From a virus, in IMG/VR virus record IMGVR_UViG_3300007960_000197, positions 1-23,348 of that record: DNA of 23,348 nt; one strand, given 5' to 3'. The notes below the pieces were generated by a model that made no database searches, was not told where the DNA came from, and saw only the letters and a list, made by a program, of their open reading frames with translations. The translations under genes were made by a program, and so were the position numbers. Shown piece by piece: positions 1 through 8,700 of this stretch (positions within the stretch are counted from its first letter, which is position 1; every line of letters begins with the position of its first letter).

Positions 1-2277
1 AGCGTCGAGGATGTTACAACAATCGTAACAGATGCACTCGCTAACCTAGAGACCATTAGTGCAGGCCCTATAGAGATGGAACCGGGCTTTGCTGGCTGGA
101 ACAACAAAGCGACAGGAGAATACCTTGTCAAGAATCCTGCCACTGGGCGCATTGAGAAGCGCTACACGACGCCCATCCTAGAGACCATTAGTGCAGAAGA
201 CGTTACAGGTATAGTCAACAACATTGTTGGTGACCTAAATAACTTAGGTACTGAAGATGTTGAAACTATTGTCTCTGATGCACTCGCTAACCTAGAGACC
301 ATTAGTGAAGAAGACGTTACAGGTATAGTCAACAACATTGTTGGTGACCTAAATAACTTAGGTACTAAAGACGTTGAAACTATTGTCTCTGATGCACTCG
401 CTAACCTAGAGAACATTAGTGCAGAAGACGTTACAGGCATAGTCAACGATATTGTTGGTGCACCTGCGTCAGACGATACTGACGCCACAGGTATTTACTC
501 GGTTATTGCTGACCTCAATAACCTTAGCGATGACGATGTAGCCGCTATTGTTGCAGATATTGTAGGTACCCCTGCAACTGACGACTCACCAGCTACTGGA
601 CTCTACGCCACTGTCGGCGATCTGAATGATATTAGCGTCGAAGAAGTTACCACTATCGTAAACGATGCTATCGGTGGCCTTGAAAACATCAGTGAAGATG
701 ACGTAGCTAATGTTGTAAACAATATTATTGGCTCCCCCGCAACAGATGATACTGATGCGTCAGGCATTTACGGGTATATCGACAACACTACAGACGAGAT
801 TCTTGACGTTCTTGGCAACCCTGCAACAGATGACGCTGAGGCTACGGGTCTTTATGACTATATCGACACGGCGGTCAATACACTTGGCACTGACCTAGCG
901 GCGCTTGCTGGTAATGTCGGTACCCCTGCCGAATACGGTGCTGATGGCAACGTAGTAACCGAAGCAACTGGTATCTACGCACAAGTTCAAGACCTGATGG
1001 ATCAGGGACTGACAAACGCAGAAGCTATCGCACAGCTTGCCGTGGACTTCGGCGTTGCGGTAACTGACCTCACTAACCTCATCAATGCGCAGACTGACAC
1101 CGTCGCAGAAGATGTCGGTGCAGTCGCAGAAGATGTAAGTGACATTGAGGGACTTCTCGGTAGTCCAGCTATTGCTGATAACCCGTTAACAGAAGAAGAC
1201 GAATCAGCGGACCCCACCGGGCTGTTTGGCACCATTGCTCAGTACGAAGCATCGGGTAAAGAACGTGACGAAGCTATCTCGGATGCACTAGATGACCTTG
1301 CCACTCAGCTAGGTACAACTAAAGACGACATCCTTGAGCAGATGGGGCTTGGTCTAACACAGCTAGAAACGGCTGTAGCAAACAGTCAGACCGCGCTCGA
1401 AGAGAAGATAGACAAAGCTGTTGAGGACATCGGTGTCGATCTCGGTGATATGGAGACCGAGATTCTTGAGAAGATGGCTGAGTACGAGGCAGACGGTATT
1501 GACCGTGATGATGCACTCGCACAGGCTATTTCTGATGTATCAGACCAGCTCGGTCAGACCGAAACAGATATACTAGACGCGCTAACTCAAACCGAAACCG
1601 ACATACTGGCAGAACTCGGCACTACGGAAGCCGATATACTAGCTGCATTGGGTGAGACTGAAGCTACGCTAGCGTCAGATATTGAGGCGGTAAGTGACCT
1701 TGTAGGTAAGCCTGCAACCGAGGTTACGCAGACTGACATCGACTTTGTTGTAGATGTTATCGCTGGTAATCAGGTCATGGCTGAGAATCAGCTTGCTCAG
1801 TACGATGTGACTGGCGATCAGCAGATCACGATAGATGACCAAATATTACTAGAGCAACTGCTCGCTGGTGAGAACGTATTCGACCAAGTTGCTGACACGT
1901 CTATCTACGCACCGACTGGTGTTTACGGCACCGTGCAAGATACAGAGACTGCATTGTCTGGTCAGATGGACCAAAATCAACAGCAAACAATGGATCAAAT
2001 CCAACAAATGGAACAGAACATCGTTACTAATATCGAGCAAGAAGCGTTACGTGCAGGTGGGAGACAGTTCCTACAAGCAGCGTTGCAGGCTCCTGATGCT
2101 ATGGGGCAACAAGTTACCGTCAGAACACCCGATCCGCTAAATTTACGCTATATTTACGACTTTAGCAGCATATTTGCTAATCCTCAGCAAGCAGGAATGT
2201 TTCCTAGTCCGTATGCAAAGGGTGGACAAGTAGAGGACACAACTGATAAGTTGTTAAATATAATTGGAGGCTCTTAA
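1..2277 (+). CDS. Tail-fibre-like repeat structural protein (5' end outside window)
   Basis: The frame is open from base 1, so the gene begins upstream and only its last 758 residues are here. An ATG at position 76 is probably internal, because repeat sequence continues before it. The protein is acidic and built of degenerate repeats: helical units of the type ISAEDVTGIVNNIVGDLNNL, then about seven units with the signature GxPAxDDxxATG(I/L)Y (about nt 455, 565, 730, 815, 920, 1160, 1705), then coiled-coil-like segments rich in ETDIL and Q. Near nt 1804-1839 a DxTGDxxITxDD segment looks like a single dockerin/EF-hand calcium loop. The C-terminus has a Gly-Gly motif (AKGGQV). Such repeats fit an extended virion fibre or appendage, but no receptor-binding domain is recognisable. 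It ends in TAATG, overlapping the next start. The virion role is inferred from repeats and neighbours. Confidence 0.75.
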   Translation, partial: SVEDVTTIVTDALANLETISAGPIEMEPGFAGWNNKATGEYLVKNPATGRIEKRYTTPILETISAEDVTGIVNNIVGDLNNLGTEDVETIVSDALANLETISEEDVTGIVNNIVGDLNNLGTKDVETIVSDALANLENISAEDVTGIVNDIVGAPASDDTDATGIYSVIADLNNLSDDDVAAIVADIVGTPATDDSPATGLYATVGDLNDISVEEVTTIVNDAIGGLENISEDDVANVVNNIIGSPATDDTDASGIYGYIDNTTDEILDVLGNPATDDAEATGLYDYIDTAVNTLGTDLAALAGNVGTPAEYGADGNVVTEATGIYAQVQDLMDQGLTNAEAIAQLAVDFGVAVTDLTNLINAQTDTVAEDVGAVAEDVSDIEGLLGSPAIADNPLTEEDESADPTGLFGTIAQYEASGKERDEAISDALDDLATQLGTTKDDILEQMGLGLTQLETAVANSQTALEEKIDKAVEDIGVDLGDMETEILEKMAEYEADGIDRDDALAQAISDVSDQLGQTETDILDALTQTETDILAELGTTEADILAALGETEATLASDIEAVSDLVGKPATEVTQTDIDFVVDVIAGNQVMAENQLAQYDVTGDQQITIDDQILLEQLLAGENVFDQVADTSIYAPTGVYGTVQDTETALSGQMDQNQQQTMDQIQQMEQNIVTNIEQEALRAGGRQFLQAALQAPDAMGQQVTVRTPDPLNLRYIYDFSSIFANPQQAGMFPSPYAKGGQVEDTTDKLLNIIGGS
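187..465 (+). repeat. Tandem 114-bp coding repeat (two full copies plus a partial third)
   Basis: Near-identical 114-bp units start at 187 and 301, and a partial third starts at 415. Each encodes 38 residues beginning ISxEDVTGIVN and ending DALANLE. A fragment of the same unit (GATGCACTCGCTAACCTAGA) also lies at 31-50, so the array extends upstream of the window, interrupted at about 65-180 by unrelated sequence. The few differences between copies point to recent duplication or unequal recombination. Confidence 0.9.
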
Positions 2278-3077
2278 TGGGGTGGTTTAGTGATTTAGTA
2301 GATGATTTTGGCAAAGGTATATCGGAAGCAGGTAGTAATGCTTACGATTATTTTACCAGTCCAAAAGGTATCGTACAGCTTGGATCAATGGGACTTGCTG
2401 CAATAGGGAGTAACTCTAGTGCAGGGCAACCACAAATCCCACCGACAGGCTATCAAGGTGATATACCCGCTCTACGAACGGTTCGTACACAAGTACCACA
2501 GATGCTTGGTGAGGAGATGACAGACGGTTCAGTAAGACCTATGGACTCTCCTGCACCTACAGGGCTTGAAGCGTTGATGGGGCCACAAGGCACGGGGCGT
2601 GAAGTCCGTATGATGTATGACCCCAACCGTAGGCCCGGAAGCTCTGGGCGTCGGTATTTTACTGATACTCAATTTGTTGCTGAAGACGAAGACATCGGTG
2701 CCGCGCAAGAGCGTATGGCATCGCAGGCTGCTGAGTTATCAGAAAGTAACATACGTAGCCCGGCCCGGCAGCGGCGTTCCATACCTCGCGGTATGGCGGC
2801 AGGTGGGCTTGCGGCGTTGAATAAAGGCAATTACCTCAGTGGTAGTACCGATGGTATGGCTGATAAAGTCCCTGCCAGTATCAACGGACGCCAACCAGCA
2901 GCACTCAGTGATGGGGAGTTTGTTATCCCTGCGGATGTTGTCAGCCATTTAGGAAACGGCAACTCCGATGCAGGAGCGAAAGTCCTAGAACAAATGATGT
3001 CTCGTGTTCGCAAAGAGCGGACAGGCAATAGTAAGCAGGGCAAAGAAATTAAACCGAATAAAATGTTACCAGTGTGA
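2277..3077 (+). CDS. Virion structural protein with DGEFVIPADVVSHLGNG motif
   Basis: 266 residues. The ATG overlaps the preceding TAA (TAATG) and has GGAGG six bases upstream, so the start is secure and translation is probably coupled. Residues 1-50 are amphipathic with a short hydrophobic stretch (GLAAIGSN). The middle is Pro/Arg-rich and probably disordered. The C-terminal third holds a segment I recall from many marine phage structural proteins: RGMAAGGLAALNKG, then a Gly/Ser stretch, then ADKVPASINGRQPAALSDG and EFVIPADVVSHLGNG, ending in a Lys-rich tail. The molecular function is unknown. Position between the fibre-like gene and probable ejection genes suggests a virion component. Confidence 0.8.
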   Translation: MGWFSDLVDDFGKGISEAGSNAYDYFTSPKGIVQLGSMGLAAIGSNSSAGQPQIPPTGYQGDIPALRTVRTQVPQMLGEEMTDGSVRPMDSPAPTGLEALMGPQGTGREVRMMYDPNRRPGSSGRRYFTDTQFVAEDEDIGAAQERMASQAAELSESNIRSPARQRRSIPRGMAAGGLAALNKGNYLSGSTDGMADKVPASINGRQPAALSDGEFVIPADVVSHLGNGNSDAGAKVLEQMMSRVRKERTGNSKQGKEIKPNKMLPV

Positions 3078-3085
3078 GGTGAGAC

Positions 3086-3934
3086 ATGGCTGAATCTATT
3101 GTAGGACAAGAAACGGGTAGAGAATCGTCGCTATCCTCATGGGCTGGCCCCTATGTAACGTCTATGCTTGGTAAGGGTGCTGCCCTCGCCAACGAAGATT
3201 ATCAAGCGTATATGGGACCACTTTCGGCTGGTGCAGCACCTCTCCAACAGCAAGCCTTTCAAGGTATCGCAGGATTGGTAGTACCTACCGAGCAGATGGG
3301 TGCAATGACGCCACAATCTTTTACTCAACAAGGCACTGCACAGCAGTACATGAACCCGTACATCCAGTCTGCGTTACAACCGCAACTTGATGAGTTACGT
3401 CGTCAATCAGAGAAATCACGTGTTGAGCAGGCAGGGCGTCTCACCCGCGCTGGCGCTTACGGCGGTTCTCGTCAGGCTCTTGCCGACGCCGAACTCACTC
3501 GCGGTATGCTGGCAAACATGGCAAATGTAACTGGGCAAGGTTATAACCAAGCCTTTCAACAAGCACAGCAGCAGTTTAATACCGAGCAACAGCAGGCTCA
3601 GCAGTCACAAAACTTAGCGAATCAATATGGACTGCAAGCTCTCGCTAATCAGATTCAGGCGGGTCAGCTACAACGTGGCATCGAACAAGAAGGTATTACG
3701 GCTGACCGATTGCAGTTTGAAGAAGAAAGAGACTTCCCATACAAGCAAGTACAGTACCAGCAGTCGTTACTTCAAGGTCTGCCGATTGCCGCGCAGTCTT
3801 ATTCGTATGCACAGCCAAGCGCACTCTCCGACTTCTTATCAGGATCAGGTGGTGTGTATGACTTGCTTAGCAAAGTATTTCTACCTAGTGAAACGCCACC
3901 TGCGGACACTACTGATGATGGGACAGGGGGCTAA
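3086..3934 (+). CDS. Putative internal virion/ejection protein, Gln-rich helical
   Basis: 282 residues, with GAGGTGAGAC just before the ATG. After an N-terminal segment with LSSWAGPYVTSMLGKG, the core is a long Gln/Ala-rich helix (roughly residues 80-215). It carries a segment familiar from marine phages: YMNPYIQSALQPQLDEL followed by RLTRAGAYGGSRQALADAE. The C-terminus is short and acidic. No enzyme motif is visible. Long Gln-rich helices placed before a giant virion protein fit a DNA-ejection or core protein comparable in role to T7 gp14/gp15. That comparison rests on position and composition, not detectable homology. Confidence 0.75.
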   Translation: MAESIVGQETGRESSLSSWAGPYVTSMLGKGAALANEDYQAYMGPLSAGAAPLQQQAFQGIAGLVVPTEQMGAMTPQSFTQQGTAQQYMNPYIQSALQPQLDELRRQSEKSRVEQAGRLTRAGAYGGSRQALADAELTRGMLANMANVTGQGYNQAFQQAQQQFNTEQQQAQQSQNLANQYGLQALANQIQAGQLQRGIEQEGITADRLQFEEERDFPYKQVQYQQSLLQGLPIAAQSYSYAQPSALSDFLSGSGGVYDLLSKVFLPSETPPADTTDDGTGG

Positions 3935-3937
3935 ACA

Positions 3938-5764
3938 ATGGCGATTGACCAAGATATTGAACAGCGCGTAGATGCGTACCGAGGCAATCCTCAAGCCCTA
4001 CAGAAGCGCTATGCCGCTAATCAAGAACTGCTAGACCTATTGGCCCTGCAACGGCTGAAGTCTGAGAAAGACGACGCGATGCGCAAAGTGCAGATGGAGA
4101 TGCAGCAGAACCCGCAGACCATCAAACAGCAAAAAGAACGCGAACTGCTAGAGATGACGAAGCAAGACCTTACCGATCAAATGGTAGGGATCATGCAGAA
4201 CACGCAGAAGCGGCAACAAAATAACATGCAGCGTGTGGCTAAACAAGGCGCGGCGGCACCTCAACAGGTGCAGCAGTTACAGTCTGGCCTTGGCGCGTTG
4301 GCTAAACGTCAACAGCAGCAGGGGGCACAGCAAGCTCCTATGCGCCGTATGGCGGCGGGTGGCGTTGTGGCTTTACAAGCTGGCGGTGATGTAACTCAAG
4401 CAGAGATCGCAGAATATAAGCGTCGTTACACTGGACAATCCAGCCGTAGATGGCGTGGTAAGTCCGATGCTGAAATCGCGGATATGATTCGTGAGGAACG
4501 TAGCACAGCAATGGGTGGCCCACCAGACGGTATGGAGCTAACTCGGCGCGGGTTTCGTCCCGCACGCGCTAGTGCGGTAGACACTGCGGCAGAACGGGCA
4601 CCGCAAGTTGAAACAGCAGAGTTTGAAGAGAAAGACGAAACTACAGACGTTATGCAGTTAGACGGCCCTGCAATGCAGGCGGAAGTGACTGAGGAAGACG
4701 TGACTGCCCCATCTGTAGAGAAAGAGTCTACCGGAGAAGAGCCGCCCAAGCCACAAGGTATTATGGAGTTGCTACAAGCACAGCCTAAGTTAACAGCGCC
4801 GAAAGTTGATATGGCAGGTGCTGGTAGTGGGGTAAGTAGTTTGTTAAGTAACGCAGGGCTTGGCAGTATTTCTGACCCCGAGCAAGCGCGTACAACAGCG
4901 CGGGATGAGTCAGCGACGTTCCTTGGACGTGATGACAAACGCAACAAGATGAACGAGTACCTTGAACAACTCAAGGCTATGGACGTTCGGCAGCAAGACC
5001 CCGATAAAATGCGCGACGAACAAATCTCTGCGTTCTTGCGCGGTACAGCAGGTGGTGGCAGCTTTGGACAGACTATGGCTGGTGGCTCCGGTGCAATGGC
5101 AACCGAACGGCAACGTCAAGAGAAGTCAGAGCGTGATCGCCTGCTAAGTCGTATTGGTATCGACCAAACAGCTATGACTATGGATGCAGACTTGGCTAAA
5201 CAGGCACTGTCTGATGGACGTAGTGCTTACGAACAGTCGATGGCGCACCAACGTACAGCGGCACAAGTTATGTCGCAGATGCGCGGACAAGACCTTCAAG
5301 TCGCCATTGCTGATGCCAATAGAGAGTTTGAAGCTAACTCTAATAACGTAAAGAACCTACTTAACGCGTGGAACATCCAGTATATCAACGACCTACGGTT
5401 GACTGTGGAATCGGCTGATCGTCGCGCCGCAGCAGGTAAAACTCTGGGTCAGATTCAGAAAGACAAAGTTGACTTTATAACAGAGTATGTGTCCAACGAT
5501 GCTGCGGTTATCCAAGCAGAAAATCTTGCTCTAACGAGTAAAGATCCTATAGCAGTTAAAGCAGCACAAGATGCCCGAGCACTTGCCGAACAAAAAGCGC
5601 TTAACTTGCTTGATAAAGCAGGAATCCTCGATACTGAAGTAGCACTGCGCGGCATCATGGACAGCGGTGGTGCAGGAGGCACGATGCCAACTGCCCCAAC
5701 AATGCCGAACTTTGATCTTTCTGCCCAAGGAAGAGCAGCGTTAGAGCGTAATTTACAGCAGTAG
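3938..5764 (+). CDS. Virion structural/internal protein, coiled-coil
   Basis: 608 residues, starting three bases after the previous stop. Residues 1-130 are a Gln/Lys/Glu-rich coiled coil. They are followed by MRRMAAGGVVALQAGG, which closely matches the RGMAAGGLAALNKG of the protein encoded at 2277-3077, including at DNA level. Residues about 150-290 are acidic and Pro-rich, probably disordered. From about 340 to the end the sequence is helical with conserved-looking Gly-rich patches (FLRGTAGGGSFGQTMAGG). No catalytic motif is seen. It probably forms part of the internal core or ejection machinery with its neighbours. A scaffold or tail-tube role cannot be excluded. Confidence 0.75.
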   Translation: MAIDQDIEQRVDAYRGNPQALQKRYAANQELLDLLALQRLKSEKDDAMRKVQMEMQQNPQTIKQQKERELLEMTKQDLTDQMVGIMQNTQKRQQNNMQRVAKQGAAAPQQVQQLQSGLGALAKRQQQQGAQQAPMRRMAAGGVVALQAGGDVTQAEIAEYKRRYTGQSSRRWRGKSDAEIADMIREERSTAMGGPPDGMELTRRGFRPARASAVDTAAERAPQVETAEFEEKDETTDVMQLDGPAMQAEVTEEDVTAPSVEKESTGEEPPKPQGIMELLQAQPKLTAPKVDMAGAGSGVSSLLSNAGLGSISDPEQARTTARDESATFLGRDDKRNKMNEYLEQLKAMDVRQQDPDKMRDEQISAFLRGTAGGGSFGQTMAGGSGAMATERQRQEKSERDRLLSRIGIDQTAMTMDADLAKQALSDGRSAYEQSMAHQRTAAQVMSQMRGQDLQVAIADANREFEANSNNVKNLLNAWNIQYINDLRLTVESADRRAAAGKTLGQIQKDKVDFITEYVSNDAAVIQAENLALTSKDPIAVKAAQDARALAEQKALNLLDKAGILDTEVALRGIMDSGGAGGTMPTAPTMPNFDLSAQGRAALERNLQQ

Positions 5765-5770
5765 GTACTC

Positions 5771-8700
5771 ATGACTAATTTAGCGCAACTCGAACAGGCA
5801 CTTATAAACGCGGATCGAGCCGGACGTACAGAAGACGCTCGCATTTTAGCTCAAGAACTCCAACGTGCTATGGGGGGCGCAAGTACGTCTCTTGCTGACC
5901 AAGAAGCAGAGCTTTACGCGCGACTGCAAAACCTTAGTCGGTCTAGTGACGAAGAGTCGGGCTTTATTGAGAACGTCTTAACGGGCTTTGGTTCGGGTGT
6001 TGTTACTACTGGAGAGTTAGCGGCTCTTGGTGGAGCGGCTATACTCGACGAAGATGCTGAGCTTACCGCACGGGATAAAATTAAATCCGCCGCTGATGCG
6101 CTACGTCCCGAAGGTGGAGATCAAGATGCTCTGTCTTACAAGATAGCGTCTGGTCTTGGCTCTGTTGTCGGTGCCCTCGGTGCCGCAGGTGCCGCTACGT
6201 ATGGTGCTGGTGCGCTTGGTGTAGGTGCAGTCGGTGCTGGTCTTGCTGGTTTAGGCACCGCAGGTGCTATTGGTGTGGGCGCTGGGGCTGGTGAAGCAAG
6301 CGAACGTGCACGTGCCGCAGGTGCCACCGAAGAAGAACGCGCAGCAGCTACACTTAGAGGCGCGGCAATCGGTTCACTAGAAGTTGTTCCTCTGGCTCGT
6401 ATCCTTAAAATTCCGGGTTTTACCAAGCTAGCTGAGAAGATTGGCGGTAAAGCTGTACGTGATGGTGGTAGCCGAATCCGTAGCGCACTGACCACTGGCG
6501 GTGCTGAAGCCGCGCAAGAAGCTAGTGCTGCATTCCTACAAAACCTCAACGAGCGTGGGTACAATGTAGAGAAAGAACTACTCGATGCAGGCATTATCGA
6601 CGAAGCCATTGCTGGCGGCGGTGCAGGTGCCATCGTACAGGGTGTTGCAGACTTCTTTATCCGAGGTAAGACGGCAAGGCGATCCGCGACCGAAACTCCA
6701 AGCGACGTAGAAGAAGTCGAAGTTGAGGTCACTGAGCCTACACGTACTGACGAAGAAGCACGTGAGACAGAAGCGGCATCGCTAGAAGCCTATGCACTAG
6801 CAGCAGCAGAACGTGGTGACGAACGTAAGTTTGAGCAGGCATCGGCTGAAGCCGCACAACCTGACTTGTTTCCACGTGAACTAGAAGAAGCGAGAGAAGC
6901 CCGTCCAGAGGCCGCACTGCGTGGTCAGCTAGAGTCAGAAGGGGCAGAACGCGTACCGCAGCGAGAAGGCATTAGAGACGAACCTAAGCCGACTCCACCG
7001 CAACCCATCCCCGTGCAAGAAGACATGATTGACCGTCTGGACAAGATGGAGATCGACGATGCCGAAATCGCTGAGATAGAAGCAATGCTACAAGCTGATG
7101 CCGTAGCAGAGGCTGAATTAGCTCGGGTACGTGGAGAATCAGAACTTGAGTCGCTGGACGCCCGTCGAAAGGGCGATCAAGCACGGCGTAGTACCGATAA
7201 GCGATATAACATCTTACAGAAGACTATCGAAGAGAACCCTACGCGTAATTACAACACGCTGTCGAAGAACTTTGAGAAAGCGTTGAGAGCCGAGGGTATT
7301 AAAAATACCAAAGCATCCGCAGAAGAAACAAAGACACTTCGCCGTGCAGTCGATGTGCAACGGGCAGAAGTACCTAAAGCTCCAGAGATCACTGCACCAC
7401 CCGAAGCTACACAGCTTGCGGAGATGGAGGCACGTATTCCAGAGCGTAAAGCTCGACCCCAAGCCGCTACCCCGTCACAACTATCGTTTCCGGGGATGGG
7501 ACGTCGTAAGACACCACCTGTAAAGGAGACACCACCTGCTCCGAAAACAATAACAAAAGAGTTTATGGACGGTCTCGGCATTGCGCCGCAAGCACCGCTC
7601 CGTAAGCGTACGGAAGGTAAAGACCTTAATGACCCTGCGGTACGTAAGCAGTTTACCGATTTTGCTAACAATCAGAGAGTACCAGAGCAAACTCGGCTTA
7701 ATGTGGCAAGAGAACTTGAAGGGGTGCCAGAAGCACAACTTGAATTGTTCCAGCCACAGCGTAAAGGACGCGCCGCCCCTGCAACAGGAGGCCCCGATGC
7801 AACGACTAGAAGACCTCAACCAACAGCAGGTGGAGTTAGCGTTCCGACTGCTGAATCGGCTGTGGGAGCAGGAGCAAGAGACGTACTACCTGCCAGAGCA
7901 CAAGATACCAAGGTGCCTACGCCACCTAGAAGAGGAAGAGTGGCAGATACTGGGCGCGGCACTGGACGCGCTGTACGAGGAGAAGGCGCAGAGCAGCTTG
8001 CACTAGACCTACCACCGCCACCACAAAAAGTAGAAGCGGCAAAGCCCGAAGCGAAACCTAAGAAGAAGGCCGTTGCTAAGAAACGTGTGGTTAAGAAGGC
8101 GGCTCCTACACAAGCCCCGGTAGTTCAGGAGTCCACTACTACACGTGAACAAGTTACTACGAAAGAATCACCGAAGAAGACAACCTCTACGAAGCGTAAA
8201 GTTATGCCTACGCTTCAAGTTAGGAAGACAACCCCGGCGCTGGCTCCTAAAGATACTGCGTCTAAACAACTTACTGAGAGATTCGAGCAACAGCCCGAGC
8301 CAGTAAAACAGTTTGCACAGGAGACTAGCCAAGAGTTTAACGAAATTGTAGGGAAGGAACGCACCACCCCTGATGACCGACTGAAGATACTAACACTCCT
8401 AACTAACGGTGCAGCAGCCCGCGATAAGTTGGGTAATGCTGTGATAACGTATCTAGGTAAGGTACCTCGCCCCACTGATGGCTTGTACATGGCTATCTAT
8501 GATGTGGCTAATGGCACCCCGCAATTCCGTAAAACTCCTGACATGCGCCAGAGCGAAGTCGATTTCTTCCAAGGTATGGGGAAGAAACCCGCACAACAGG
8601 TGCTTGATTGGGCGAAAGCCAACTTGTCACCTGAGACTAATAAGTGGATCGACGAAACGCTTGCGCAAGAAATACGCGAGATGCAACGGATCGAGAACAC

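Noticed and set aside
187-465. Tandem repeats as a CRISPR array
   Set aside because: Units are directly adjacent, in frame and coding, with no spacers.
162-488. Leftward 108-aa frame opposite the fibre repeats
   Set aside because: It is the antisense of the 114-bp repeats, so its own repeats are a by-product; no SD and no protein-like composition.
1868-2140. 90-aa frame in +2 of the fibre gene
   Set aside because: Arg/Lys/Ser-rich shadow without SD, unlike the nested gene at 7797.
4426-4974. Leftward 182-aa frame
   Set aside because: Antisense shadow of the 608-aa virion protein; Ser-rich, no SD, lies alone against the late genes.
6136-6732. Leftward 198-aa frame
   Set aside because: Antisense of the Gly/Ala-rich segment of the giant protein; Pro/Ala/Ser low-complexity typical of shadow frames, no SD.
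7581-7796. Upstream part of the open +1 frame before the nested gene
   Set aside because: No SD at 7581 and the residues do not look like a folded protein; the gene is taken to start at 7797.
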